This document shows, in pieces, positions 21,010-32,299 of a stretch of DNA of 64,000 bases. Each line of letters opens with the position of its first letter. The stretch's first letter is position 1. Position numbers and translations under genes: made by a program. A model generated the notes under the pieces. The model searched no databases, had not been told where the DNA came from, and saw only the letters and a list, made by a program, of their open reading frames with translations. The DNA comes from Beroe forskalii (taxonomy: Eukaryota > Ctenophora > Nuda > Beroida > Beroidae), in assembly GCA_011033025.1 (NCBI GenBank), contig WFMF01000418.1, forward strand, positions 62,001-126,000, written 5' to 3'.

Positions 21010-21995
21010 CAGGGTGTTTCAAGACTCGTGTCCATATTTTGAATAGCTGCAATTTTCGAACTAAGGAAAACGACAGTTTCGTTTTATGTCATTGTATTAC
21101 AATTTAGGTTAGTAAACTCAAATTTGACCAATACTTCAATAATTTCTCGAACCAGGCCCCCTTTCTTGAGGCCGGGTTTTGCACTCTTGGTGGCATGTTG
21201 TCCATGGCTGTTTTCACTGTATCGAGAATTAGCTTCCTCACCTCTCTTCTGATGTTCTCTTTCAGCACCCCGTTGTTCTGGGGATTGGTTCAGAGTTGCA
21301 GAGGGTCTATCAAACATGATTAACCATATGCGGTTAATGAGGGACCTAAAACAACTGAAAAATTCAGTTTGGATGGGTCTCAGTCATCAAGGGGTTTTCG
21401 GACCCCATTTTTTGAAGATGGTGATGGGAAGGCTGAGACTATCAAAACAGCTAACTACTTAGCCATGCTTCGGAATAAGTTCATCTCACTGCCAAAAAGG
21501 AAGAAGATACTTGACTCTTGCTATTTCCAGCAAGATGGTGCTCCCCCACATACCAACACAGCAAGTATCACTTGGCTGAAGGGGCAATTTGAGGATAAGG
21601 TGATATCCAGGAGAACTGATTTCGCATGGCCAAATGACAGCCCGACTTAAATCCTTGCAACTTTTTCTTGTGGGGCTACCTTAAAGAGTGTGTTTATGCC
21701 AACCCCATCCCCAGAACAACTGGGCTGCTGAAAAATAAAATGATATGGTAGGTAAGGAAGCTAAGTCTCGATACAGTGAAATCAGCCATGGATAACATGC
21801 TACCAAGAGTGCAAAACTTGGCCTCAAGAAAGGGGGCTTGGTTCGAGAAATTATTGAAGTATTGATCAGATCTGGGTTTGCTAACCTAAATTGTAATACA
21901 ATGACAGCATTTTGAACATAAAACGAAACTGCCCTTTCCCTTGGTCCGAAAATTGTAGCTATTCAAAATATGGACACGAGTCTTGAAACACCCTG
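21010..21995 (+). mobile_element. Tc1/mariner-like transposon remnant with extended TIRs
   Basis: The ends CAGGGTGTTTCAAGACTCG and CGAGTCTTGAAACACCCTG are flanked by TA (21008-21009 and 21996-21997). The inverted similarity reaches far inside: 21100-21240 on the minus strand repeats the 3' part of the transposase (TVKSAMDNMLPRVQNLASRK), so the left arm is an inverted copy of the right end of the element. The element is 986 bp long. Confidence 0.85.
21369..21890 (+). pseudogene. Mariner-like transposase C-terminal remnant
   Basis: FQQDGAPPHTNTASITWLKG and VISRRTDFAWPNDSP, then in another frame NPCNFFLWGYLKECVYAN-like sequence, are the second catalytic Asp region and the SPDLNPxDFFLWG box of mariner-type DDE transposases. 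The frame is broken after about 21645 and the N-terminal DNA-binding half is missing, so this copy is dead. Confidence 0.8.
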
Positions 21996-22080
21996 TATAC
22001 TGATTTCTGAATATTTGAATGTTTGAATATCTATAAGTCTATGTTATATTCTTACTTGCGTAGGTGATATACAGGGAAGT

Positions 22081-24585
22081 GTGAAAGTGTTACACATGGT
22101 ACTGCCTCAGTTTATTCATACTTATGTGAGCATTTTGTTGCTATTTGCTATCATCATTTCTCAAAAAGAATTCTGTTCTGGACAAGATATGAATGGAGAT
22201 AAACCAATTGTAGGCGAGGAAGGTCAAGTTAAGCACCCAAAACACCAACCTCAACAAAATAACATAGATAGTGATACAGAGGTTAATATTGATAATGGAA
22301 AACTTTCTGATAAAGTTCTTGAAGAATCGATAGCCATTGGCTTGAATAATGAGGAAAAAGAATCTGAAGATATTCAACTATCAAGCACTCTTGAAGAAGT
22401 GGAAGAAAATACTCCAGTAGAGAAGAGCAGTGCCAAGAATACAGATGAAGAAACATTACCAGATCTAAAAAATATAGAAGAAACCAATTCAAATGAGGAG
22501 ATTTTAGAATCAATAACCATCATAAATGATGGATCAGCTAATCATAGCAGCACTGCTTCAGATGACAAGGACAATTCCAGTGATAGTGAAGAAAAAGATA
22601 ATTTTGAAATTGTTGATAATGATGATTCTGAAAAAGAAATACCATCCTTTAAAGAATACCGTGAGCAAAAAGAAAAAGAAACAGGAAATAATGAAAAGAG
22701 GAAAACTGAACAAATAATTGATGAAGCTCTTATTGAAAAGCCTAAAGGTAAACTCATCCAAAAAAATTATGCTGATAACTCCTGTGGGGCTAATATTGTC
22801 GAGAAGAAGAAGGGCTTTAAAAATTGTGATGCTATATTGAATAATAACAAAGATTTGTATGGGATGATTGCTTGTGATGGTAGCATTTGGTTTGTGGTTG
22901 AACTCTGTGACACAGTTCAAATACAAGCAATTCAACTTGCCAACCATGAACTTTTTTCATCTTCAGTTCAAGAATTCAAGATATATACTGCTGAGAATTA
23001 TCCTCCAAAGGAATGGCTCCTTATTGGAACATTTGAAACTGTTAATAACAGAGAAATACAAAAATTCGACATTGATAATCATGGTGAATATAGCAAATAT
23101 GTTAAATTTGAGAAAGTATCTTTCAGAGGCAAAGAACATTTCTGTGTGCTATCTAAATTTGGAGTTTTAGGAATGAGTATGGTAGATGAATATGAAGAGC
23201 ATCAAATGCCGCAAGAGTTAGACATTGACCCTTATGATAGACCTCTGAATGAAATTCCTGAAGATTTGACTGAAACTGGCAATGACAAATCTTTGATTGA
23301 AGGAGCAAAAGATGCTGTCAAAAATATTGTTGACAGTGCATTGAATGTTCTGGGTGTATCAAAAAATGAGGAAAGGCATGAACCATCTGAAACAAAAGAT
23401 GTCAATGCCGGTCTTGATCCTGTAAATGAAACAAGCAAAGAATTACAGGCTCCACCAACAGAAGAAATTGTTATAACCAAACTTGATAAATCAGGCAAAG
23501 AAATAAAAGAAACTCCCGTGAAAGAGTCTGAAAAAAGGCTTAAGGGGGAAGTTGCTGAACAGGTTCCTGTTAAAGAAACCCATAATGATATTAATATAGA
23601 AAGTGCTAAGAAGCCTGACAATGCAGTAAACAATCATCAGCAAGAATCAATAATGGAAGGTGTTGATCCCTCTGGAGAAAATTTGCTTGAGCAAAATTCA
23701 ATTAGTGATGCTGATTCACTGAATACATTCGAAGATAATATGGGTGATGGTGACATAAAGCTAGATTTAGAAGAAAACCGAGAAGCTATAGAAAGTCTTG
23801 ACAAGCTCAGTGATGAAAGCATCAGCAGATCCACTCTGGATAAAAATCAAGAAACAGATGGCAAAGGTGTTGTCATGACTAATAGTCCTAAGAAGAATTC
23901 AATATTTGTTGACCTTGATAAAAAGATAAGGGATCTCCAGAAGGATCTATCACTATCCAATGATTACCTGGAGACTTTATCCAGTAGGTATAAGAGAGTT
24001 GATAATTTATTTAAACCTCTTGAAAAGACTCTATCTACTGTCGATGAAGCAATTGTTGATTTTGAGAAACGTTTAAAGAGTCTGGAAGCAAAGTTTGAGA
24101 AGTTTGATAATGTTGTGGATACATATACTATTCATATGAATGAAATCAGCACCAAGTCAAACACCCTTATCACAACTACAAACCTAACTCTTTTCTTGCT
24201 TTTAATAATGTTGTATATATTTTGGAGGACCTCTAATAAAGTTCAACAAATATTACTACATGTTATGCCAAAGCTAAAGCCAAGCACTTCACCTGTAGAA
24301 AAGAATAACAATGTCCAGGAATCTCTTTTATCCCAGAAACGGGCAAAACCAAAAAAGGAATTGCCAAAAAAGGAATTGCCATCTCGAAGACAGGATAATA
24401 ATCTTGATGTGATGAAATCCAATGTTAGTGAGTCTAGTATAACAAATTCAAGACAAATGTTCACAGTAGAAAACAAGAAATCTGTTGATAATAAAAAAGC
24501 ATTACAATCTGTTCAGATGGACTTGATATACCCTCAGGCCAAATCTCCAACATTAAAAAGGAGGCCTTCTAAAAGTGTGCGGTAA
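22081..24585 (+). CDS. SUCO: SUN domain-containing ossification factor-like membrane protein (SUCO/Opt/SLP1 type)
   Basis: 834 codons in one exon. Residues 1-34 form a signal peptide (hydrophobic VSILLLFAIIISQ). Residues 35-215 are acidic and low-complexity. Residues about 217-370 are a SUN domain: NYADNSCGANIV, a Cys pair (NSCGA...FKNCDAIL), IACDGSIWFVVELCDTVQIQ, EFKIYTAENYP, W-LIGTF, and YVKFEKVSFRGKEHFCVLSK. An acidic linker follows, then a coiled coil at about 620-690 (DLDKKIRDLQKDLS...DEAIVDFEKRLKSLEAKFEK), a transmembrane helix at about 697-718 (LTLFLLLIMLYIF) and a basic cytosolic tail. Signal peptide, SUN, coiled coil and TM in this order separate the SUCO/SLP branch from nuclear-envelope SUN proteins. 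Members act in the ER and nuclear envelope and help protect secretory proteins from degradation. The GTG at 22081 reads as Met in the conceptual translation; the true start may be the ATG at 22096 or lie in an upstream exon, since an acceptor (TATACAG|G) sits just before. Confidence 0.85.
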   Translation: MKVLHMVLPQFIHTYVSILLLFAIIISQKEFCSGQDMNGDKPIVGEEGQVKHPKHQPQQNNIDSDTEVNIDNGKLSDKVLEESIAIGLNNEEKESEDIQLSSTLEEVEENTPVEKSSAKNTDEETLPDLKNIEETNSNEEILESITIINDGSANHSSTASDDKDNSSDSEEKDNFEIVDNDDSEKEIPSFKEYREQKEKETGNNEKRKTEQIIDEALIEKPKGKLIQKNYADNSCGANIVEKKKGFKNCDAILNNNKDLYGMIACDGSIWFVVELCDTVQIQAIQLANHELFSSSVQEFKIYTAENYPPKEWLLIGTFETVNNREIQKFDIDNHGEYSKYVKFEKVSFRGKEHFCVLSKFGVLGMSMVDEYEEHQMPQELDIDPYDRPLNEIPEDLTETGNDKSLIEGAKDAVKNIVDSALNVLGVSKNEERHEPSETKDVNAGLDPVNETSKELQAPPTEEIVITKLDKSGKEIKETPVKESEKRLKGEVAEQVPVKETHNDINIESAKKPDNAVNNHQQESIMEGVDPSGENLLEQNSISDADSLNTFEDNMGDGDIKLDLEENREAIESLDKLSDESISRSTLDKNQETDGKGVVMTNSPKKNSIFVDLDKKIRDLQKDLSLSNDYLETLSSRYKRVDNLFKPLEKTLSTVDEAIVDFEKRLKSLEAKFEKFDNVVDTYTIHMNEISTKSNTLITTTNLTLFLLLIMLYIFWRTSNKVQQILLHVMPKLKPSTSPVEKNNNVQESLLSQKRAKPKKELPKKELPSRRQDNNLDVMKSNVSESSITNSRQMFTVENKKSVDNKKALQSVQMDLIYPQAKSPTLKRRPSKSVR

Positions 24586-24589
24586 AGCT

Positions 24590-25320
24590 TGAATACACTT
24601 GAACTTTGTAAATGGGAACAATTAAGCTAATTCTATATTTTAAAAGGGTTTATACAATTATACTGGAATGATTTTCTTTCAGTTTCGTTTGTTACAAATT
24701 AAAATTGATAAAAAGCTATAATTGAAACTCTATGTTTGTGAATGTGAATCAATAATAAGATTCTTCGACATTATTATTGTGGCAATTACTCAATTATGGT
24801 ATGCAAACACAAGAATAAATGCATCTATGGATTTCTATATTTTAGCTACACCATTATGCCTTCATTGAAGCAATATATTATGTAATTTAAAGATGGATAA
24901 CTGATGATCGAAATTGAAACTGATATGACCAATTCACTGATTTTTATTTGATTGTCCAAACTATTTGTTATTTATATGTGGGTTTGTAGCGTGTTGTCGG
25001 GTTTTTCTTGATTTTATGTTCAATAATGTCCATTTACCATTGCATTTTTGATGTTCTTGAAATTCCTAAAAGTTTGTACTGTCTACAATGGAACTGATAA
25101 GACTGATCAGTGATCATTGATGATAATAAATTTAGGGAAGGCTCATACAATAAGAAAATAGAACAAAAACCTGACATTTTGGGACAAAACGTCTATCAAA
25201 CATACCTACGATAATCACAAGATTTTCGAAAGCTTCTGATTACAATTTTCTCGTATCAGTATTGAAGTTATGGAATATGAATTACTAGTAAATAGCTGAA
25301 TGGGATATTAGGTGCCTATA
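24590..25320. other. SUCO 3' UTR and intergenic sequence
   Basis: AT-rich. An AATAAA at about 24813 is a plausible polyadenylation signal for SUCO. Nothing else was recognised. Confidence 0.4.
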
Positions 25321-25321
25321 T

Positions 25322-25495
25322 ACGGTAAATACACACTTGGGTGTGTAATTACCACATTAATTCCACGAGCTTGCGAGTGGAATTCATGCAATAAATGCAC
25401 GAGCTTGCGAGTGCAGTTATTGGAGTAATTGCACGAGCTTGCAAGTGCAATTACGATGGTAATTTACACACCCAAGTGTGTATTTACTGTATTAT
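25322..25495. repeat. Inverted-repeat cassette with three hairpin units (CACGAGCTTGCGAGTG)
   Basis: The ends GGTAAATACACACTTGGGTG and CACCCAAGTGTGTATTTAC-like (25463-25490) are inverted. Between them three tandem, self-complementary units occur: CCACGAGCTTGCGAGTGG, GCACGAGCTTGCGAGTGC and GCACGAGCTTGCAAGTGC. Their outer bases covary (CCAC/GTGG against GCAC/GTGC), keeping the stems paired. There is no coding potential. Confidence 0.7.
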
Positions 25496-25780
25496 TACCC
25501 TGCCATATACGCATCAATCAAAGGAGATGATAGAAAGGAAACGATATGAATAAACGAATAAATAAGTGTTTCAAATTATTCAAAGTTTAAACAGATTCAA
25601 AATAATATAAACAGTTCAAATCTTAAAATATCAAACGTGAATGATGATCATCATATAGCATTATTAACAAATATAAATTTAACGAAACACAGGAATTGGA
25701 ATTAAGTATCGCGCGCGCATGCGCGCGCGTGATTCTATGTTACGGTAATTGCTCTTAGTCTTAGTAAAATGGCCAAGGTC
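25496..25780. other. Intergenic, with a Z-DNA-prone run
   Basis: GCGCGCGCATGCGCGCGCG at about 25711-25729 is a self-complementary alternating purine-pyrimidine run. The rest is AT-rich and unremarkable. Confidence 0.5.
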
Positions 25781-26763
25781 GGTTTAATCAACCAGGCCGG
25801 TGGCAGCCATGCAGAGCATAGAGACTTCCCTATACACTAGGCCAAGGGTGCGAACTCCTAGGTGGTTTTTAGGCCACCCGACTGCCGGGTTATATCCTGA
25901 GCTGAGAGCAGAACCCAGTCCTGGACCACACAGGTCTGAATTCTACCAACGCCCGTGGCTTCAAACAGACTGCAAAAGCAAGTCAGGGCGTGCCTGCAGA
26001 TTAGGTCAGCTATCAGCTGAAGGTGGCTATGTACCACCTCCCTCCGACTAATGACGCACGAGATGGTCTGCATCAGTAGTCTGAAAACATAGAGTCCCTT
26101 CTGTTTTGACTGCACAAAGATGCAGCTTCAGCCAGGTACAAAAGGGCATAAACCCAGCCCAAAGAGTTAGTGGCTCTTTGGAGACCAAATAAGAAGTAGG
26201 TAGAAGTGTGTATTTTGGGATGTTATATTTGGTTTAATTTATCAGGATTTCATCTTCTTGCTTTCTTGGAGATATGGGCTCTGTAAATTGTGGGATTTTA
26301 TTGAAGCAGGCGGATTTTGTGAAGAATTTATTTTGTGCAGTGTTGATGATAGTGGCTGCTTAGAGTTAATTATGTCTTATAGTTTAATATTATGGTCTTG
26401 GAAGTGGTAAATTCTCTGTAGGGAGAAGGCTGGACATTCTTCTAGAATGTGCATTGCTGTCTCATCCGGGCAGAAAACGGGGTCAATTCCACAGTTTTGT
26501 AAGTCACAGTAATCACAAAGAGGATCAAGTGCCATATTCAATCTGTGTAGGTGACTATTGAGGTTATTGTGTCCAGTAATTATTTTGAGAAGGATGCATA
26601 GATTTCTGTTGTTAGTTTTATTATTGTGTAGCTTAGTTAGATAAATATCAAGTGTCACTTTACAATGGTTATTTGCCCTGTCTAGTATTCGGTGTGGAGG
26701 GAGTTTGTGAAAGTTGGAGAGGAGATGTGTGTTGGCGTTTATTCTAACGTTTTGGCCAGTCAA
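25781..26763 (-). mobile_element. 3' end of a non-LTR retrotransposon
   Basis: On the minus strand the frame at 26763-26377 encodes LLKIITGHNNLNSHLHRLNM, then CDYC and a histidine-cysteine pair (AMHILEECPAF). This is the C-terminal zinc-knuckle region that closes many LINE second proteins after the RNase H or RT domain. About 590 bases of GC-richer sequence downstream (26376-25781) would be its 3' UTR. The RT domain is absent, as in a 5'-truncated insertion. Confidence 0.6.
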
Positions 26764-26799
26764 GCTGGCGCCCTAAAGTGAGATGAGTGAGTGAAATGA

Positions 26800-27145
26800 A
26801 AAAGCCAGGAAAGAAACGTGTTGACCCCCCCTGCTCAGAACCTGATCAGGAGGGTCTACCTGGGGTGCTCTGCCAGGTAATCACTGTGTATTAGCCTGCC
26901 TCGACAACAAATGAATGGCAGTTACCGCCACTCACCACGGGGAGGGACCCATACTGTCTCGGACTCACCATCTTCACTGGGTGATGAGACCAGGGGTGCA
27001 GCCGCAGCTTCAAGGGTGCGAGAACAGTATGGGGCACTGGGTCTTACGGATGCCGTGACCAGACTATGGCAACCCAGCTACACAGTATACAACGTACACA
27101 GGAGAACAGTGTTCCTGTGTACGAGGGTGCATTGGTTGTGAAAAG
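26800..27145. other. GC-richer repeat-like segment, unassigned
   Basis: It contains palindromic words (CCTGATCAGG, CCTGGGGTGCTCTGCCAGG) and an open frame (26911-27141, plus) resembling nothing known. It is probably part of the adjacent retrotransposon family. Confidence 0.3.
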
Positions 27146-27287
27146 GAACAATGCACGAGTGGCACGGTAATTGCTCACCACAGTTAGAGTACTATTTCGA
27201 AACCGTAAAAACTAGCAATAGCACTTGAGAAAATTAGCGGATGCAACATTTCGAACAAAATTTATGACAAACACCTCAAGCTACAAC

Positions 27288-29167
27288 TCAAGTTTTCCCA
27301 CTTACATTAACAATGATATTACCATTGAAAACACAGAAATCTCCAAAAATCGTCTGTAGCACATTACCACCACTGCTGCTGCCATGGGGAAGGCTCATGG
27401 TCCCATTAGATTGTCCTTGTGACCGTGCAACAATCGCTCTCGATGATGGAGCAGGCCCATCACTTGAACATGGCGCAATGTCCAAGTTTATGTTACCTGA
27501 GTCTTCGGATACGTTATCCCGAGTCGCACCCGACTCATCAGTATTGGGCCGACGTCTCTTCCGATCATGACGATCTGCTGGTAGAGGAGGTCGCCGTAAA
27601 AGCCGAACCCTATCATCTGTGTTCCTTGGCAGAGTACCAGTAGAAGCTCGGGATGGCCCTGGGGCCTCATCTCCGCTGGGTACTAAATCCGTGGCCCAAT
27701 CTCCAGAGTGATCAGAGAACATTTGAGACCCACTCCAGCTGCTATCATCGTCATCTCCTGAAAATATAAATTTAGTCAGTTTACATCAGAGATGAAAATG
27801 AAAAATGCGTGAAAATTAAAATACCTTAAAAATTGGCTCATTTCGACAATACTTATGTCACATATGCATAATATTTTTTGGCATATTAAATACGTGGGTA
27901 TTCAACTACCTGGACTAGTTGCCGTCATTCTTTGAGACTGAGAAGGACGAACACGTTGCTTGGAAGGTTGTTTTTTGGCTGTGGCACGTTTGTCTGAGGA
28001 TTGTTTCTTGCCTGGAGAACCGATGATTATTGGAGGAGTTTCTTGGGAAGTATACTCTGCATTACCCATTAGTAAAATGTTCGAAATATCAGTTCCTTCG
28101 TCAACATTTAGGCAATCATAATGAACAAGGGACGATGAGGATTTGTGTCCCATGTAAGCCATGATTCTCTTTTCTGGTACTCCACTGCTACCAAGCGTAT
28201 TGACCACCATCTTTCTTACTGAAGTATTACTGATCTTGCGTCCTCCTACATCCATTTTCAGAAGATCTACCATGCTTTTCACTGTTTTGCCTAGAGTATT
28301 TACTCCAGCTGGTTTCGAATGATACCACAAATCATAACCCTCATATGGCTTCCGAAAGTCCGTTGGAGCTCTCTTGTCTACTAGCAGGAACATGGGGCTA
28401 TCAGGATGTGACATGTCTCTTGGCCGTTTCTCTGAGTACTTGAGAAATAGTGAAACTGGACATTTATCAGGATGATCAGGCAGGCATGCAAGAACTCCAA
28501 CACCATGCCGTATGTCCCTTACATCCTCTCCCTGTCTTGATTTGCTAACTCGCTCACCATTCAAAGTTAGAAATTGGTGTCCATTCACAACGATTACATG
28601 CATGTCACCGAAACACAACGACCTTTGTTCTGAGGAGCCTCTACGACCTAGAATTAACGAGAACATTTGAACTGCATTCCTCAGAGCCCTTGGGTGATGC
28701 CCTCCGGCGGCCCCATTCTCAAAGAGGAAGTTTGTCTCCAGGCTTGTGAGAGCGTCACTCTTATTCGGCAAGCTCCCTTTACCCAATTTGCGCAGGTTTT
28801 TGTTCACTGCACCAAGATGGGAAACGATATCCCTGTTTTGTGACACGGTGAATTCAATGGAAAATTTTTCCCTGAAGTAGCGTAAGATTCCGTAGTGCAT
28901 GGTTCTTAAAGAACCAGGTTCATAATGCTCCCCATCTTCTTTCAAAACCATTTGATAAAACGATTTCAGAAGCTTAATTAACAAATCTCTATCAATTGAG
29001 TCGTAGTCTTCCGAGCACTTAAACGCTTCAATCTTATATTGAGTGAGAAGATTGATTGCATTTTCTGTAGACTTTCTCGTGTTTGAGGACTGCTGATCGT
29101 GGATAAAGGCATCTAGTTGTTCGTCTGAAGCTGCTTGAAATCGGTCCATAACCTCATTAGTTAGCAT
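27288..29167 (-). CDS. Crypton-type tyrosine recombinase-derived protein, two exons
   Basis: Exon 1 is 29167-27908 (about 420 codons) ending ACTAGTCCAG|GTAGTT; exon 2 starts after TATTTTCAG at 27759 (GAGATGACGATGAT) and ends in a stop at 27288-27290. Phases agree, giving SPGDDDDSSWSG across the junction. Residues about 80-345 look like a Crypton/DUF3504 tyrosine recombinase: a helical N-terminal half, then SVRKMVVNTLGSSGVPEKR (catalytic Arg region), MGHKSSSSLVHYD (His and nucleophilic Tyr, the latter near 345). The tail is basic and Ser/Gln-rich. Exon 2 is Ser/Gly-rich and ends in alternating hydrophobic residues (TIFGDFCVFNGNIIVNVSG). Such proteins are either Crypton transposases or host genes captured from them. 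No Crypton termini were identified, so both remain possible. The frame is intact. Confidence 0.7.
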
Positions 29168-29220
29168 TCCTACTACCTAAGATAGTAAATAGGTTAGAAT
29201 CGTACAAAATATGAGCATTT

Positions 29221-29420
29221 AGGAAAATTTGTAGTAATTCAACAGTAGTAATTCAACAGTTGAGAATAGTAATTCAACACCTGAATAGTAATTCAACAGT
29301 TGGGGTATAGTAATTACACACTTGAAGAGTAATTCAACTGCTGGGTACGGTGGAATTACATGATTAATATTGCTCAAAAATTCGAAAAGTAATTACACTG
29401 CATACACACGGGGCCAACAA
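29221..29420 (-). repeat. AGTAATTCAAC short tandem repeat upstream of the recombinase gene
   Basis: AGTAATTCAACAG or close variants occur at about 29232, 29245, 29268, 29287 and 29324, with AGTAATTACAC variants between and after. The array lies within 60-250 bp upstream of the recombinase start codon. Confidence 0.6.
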
Positions 29421-29487
29421 TAACGGATGCTTATTGTTCAGTTGCTTCAGTGGGGTTATACTCAAGAGTCACATTGTTTCAATGATT

Positions 29488-29760
29488 GATTTGAATAAAT
29501 TCTGATATTCCTCTTATATTGCGACCTCGTTTAGTGAAACAAGGAGTTATTAATCAAAAATATTTTCAATGATCGACATCATCTTCAGTTCTCAAATTTT
29601 ATTGTATAAAGTAGTGTTGTAAAGTTTAAAACAACACTACTTTACAACACTACTTTATACAATAAAATTTGAGAACTGAAGATGATGTCGAACATTGAAA
29701 ATATTTTTGAGTTCGCAATATAAGAGGAATATCAGAATTTATTCAAATCAATCATTGCTT
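29488..29760. repeat. Foldback repeat, about 125-bp arms
   Basis: CTGATATTCCTCTTATATTG on the left is mirrored by CAATATAAGAGGAATATCAG on the right, as are TTCAGTTCTCAAATTTTATT and AATAAAATTTGAGAACTGAA, with the centre near 29628. A piece of the arm (TATAAAGTAGTGTTGTAAAG) recurs at about 41246-41265. Confidence 0.8.
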
Positions 29761-29764
29761 ATTG

Positions 29765-30164
29765 TTCATATAGGTACATAAGACGTATATAAAGACAAGC
29801 CAAACCAAATCGTATCTTGTGGCTTGTTAATGGTATGTTTGCTATTATCATGTTAAGTTTCCAGACCGATTGGCGTACAAGTTGAGCAATTGGCCGTATG
29901 AACTATGATAGTCGTATCATCATCTGGTACATACTACATAATAATGAAAAATATTTCCCAAGAGATCAGACAAAAACGTTGAATTTATAAGGAACAACAA
30001 GCTAAATCTTTATAATGAGGTAGAGTACTTTCGTAACACTGACATCATCAGTACCTATAAAGAATTATCAAGATTAGAAAGGGTCCCAAGAAAAGTGTAA
30101 GAACAACCTAAAACATGAGCTAAAAGTGGGAAAGGAAATGAAAGATCATGAAAAAGGAAAAGAC
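29765..30164. other. Intergenic or retroelement flank
   Basis: AT-rich. It may contain the 3' flank of the Penelope-like fragment. No gene was recognised. Confidence 0.35.
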
Positions 30165-30782
30165 TCATTCTAGAAGTGGAATTCCAAAAGGATCCATCGA
30201 ATTAATACCAAAAGGTTTTATAGTTTTAAGTTTCTGTATCCACTTGTGTTCATTAACATCAAGTGACCGAGGACTACTATTTGAAAGAATAAAAATTTGG
30301 TAGTGGCTATTGAAATCATCCCTATTAGAACAGCAATGATCATCAATAAGATGTTTTCCTAAACAATAACTATCAGGGTCACCAGAGTCAATATCAGAAT
30401 TAGGGTCACTCAAGATTTTATAGAACTTTGCCCTGTGTTCATTGACACGTTGGCGTAATATTCGGGTAGTTCTACCCACATAATTCTTATTACAAAATTT
30501 ACACATGAAGATATAAATAATGTTGTATGATCGGCAGTCACCCGTAGCTGGTTTGATATTGATATTGTTGATGACATAAACATAATATGTATTCACGGTA
30601 TATTTCCCTTGTGTTGGCCGTATATCAGCCATAACAACTCTCCTATTAATAACATTAATCATTAAATCATAACCCTGAATAGCTTTCAACCAACTTTTTG
30701 GGATTTCCTTATCAACTGTAAAAGTGTAAACACCATCTTTCTTCTTTTCTCTATTTCGTGTATGTTGATATTCATAAACCAA
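30165..30782 (-). pseudogene. Penelope-like element fragment with GIY-YIG endonuclease domain
   Basis: 205 codons. IIYIFMCKFCNKNYVGRTTR followed by ILRQRVNEHRAKF fits the C-terminal GIY-YIG nuclease of Penelope-like retroelements, with the 'GIY' strand as IIYIF, the Cys pair before the 'YVG' strand, the catalytic-type Arg and the EHR helix. Residues before it (KEIPKSWLKAIQGYDL) fit the linker that follows the reverse transcriptase. The RT itself is absent, so the copy is truncated. It lies head to head with OSER1, about 30 bp from that gene's start. Confidence 0.7.
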
Positions 30783-30812
30783 TTCTATATCCCCAGAAGT
30801 TATGTTTTTACA

Positions 30813-31770
<958 letters not shown>

Positions 31771-32290
31771 TCACTGGTACTCTGTAAGAGGTGTAGTTGC
31801 TCGTACACAGTACTCTAGATACAGGGGTACTGTATTGTAACGTGGGTTTAATGTGTACTTTGCTTGATAAATATGGAAACTACACAGTCACTCATTGAGT
31901 CGCATTGAAACAATATTTATACGTAAATCCTTATTTATTTATTGAGAGATTATAATATGTCATACTGGAGCACGAATTGCATAGAAAATAATGATATTCG
32001 GCACGTGATTTGCAGTATTATACAAATTTTCTGAAATGCTTATCAGTGCTTAGCATCCTTTCGCACAATCAATCGCCTGAAATGATAATATTCAAAACCG
32101 TGTTACATTGTACATTGTACATTGTACATTGTACAAGTACTCTCGTGACCTAAATGTCTGTTTGTAATTTACATTATATATACAATCAAAATATTATACT
32201 GAATTTCCCGCCTTTCGGGTTGTTTTAACTAGGTATTACGTCTTGCACAAAATATTGTAAAAGTATTGCACTCTTTTAATTCCCGTGGAT
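31771..32290. other. OSER1 3' flank with ATTGTAC short repeat
   Basis: AT-rich. At 32106-32136 the 7-mer ATTGTAC is repeated four times. Confidence 0.5.
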
Positions 32291-32299
32291 GGCTTGAAT

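Noticed and set aside
22141..24476. Minus-strand genes within the SUCO locus
   Set aside because: They are shadows of the Lys/Asp/Glu-rich SUCO codons; no domain is seen and the plus-strand protein explains the region.
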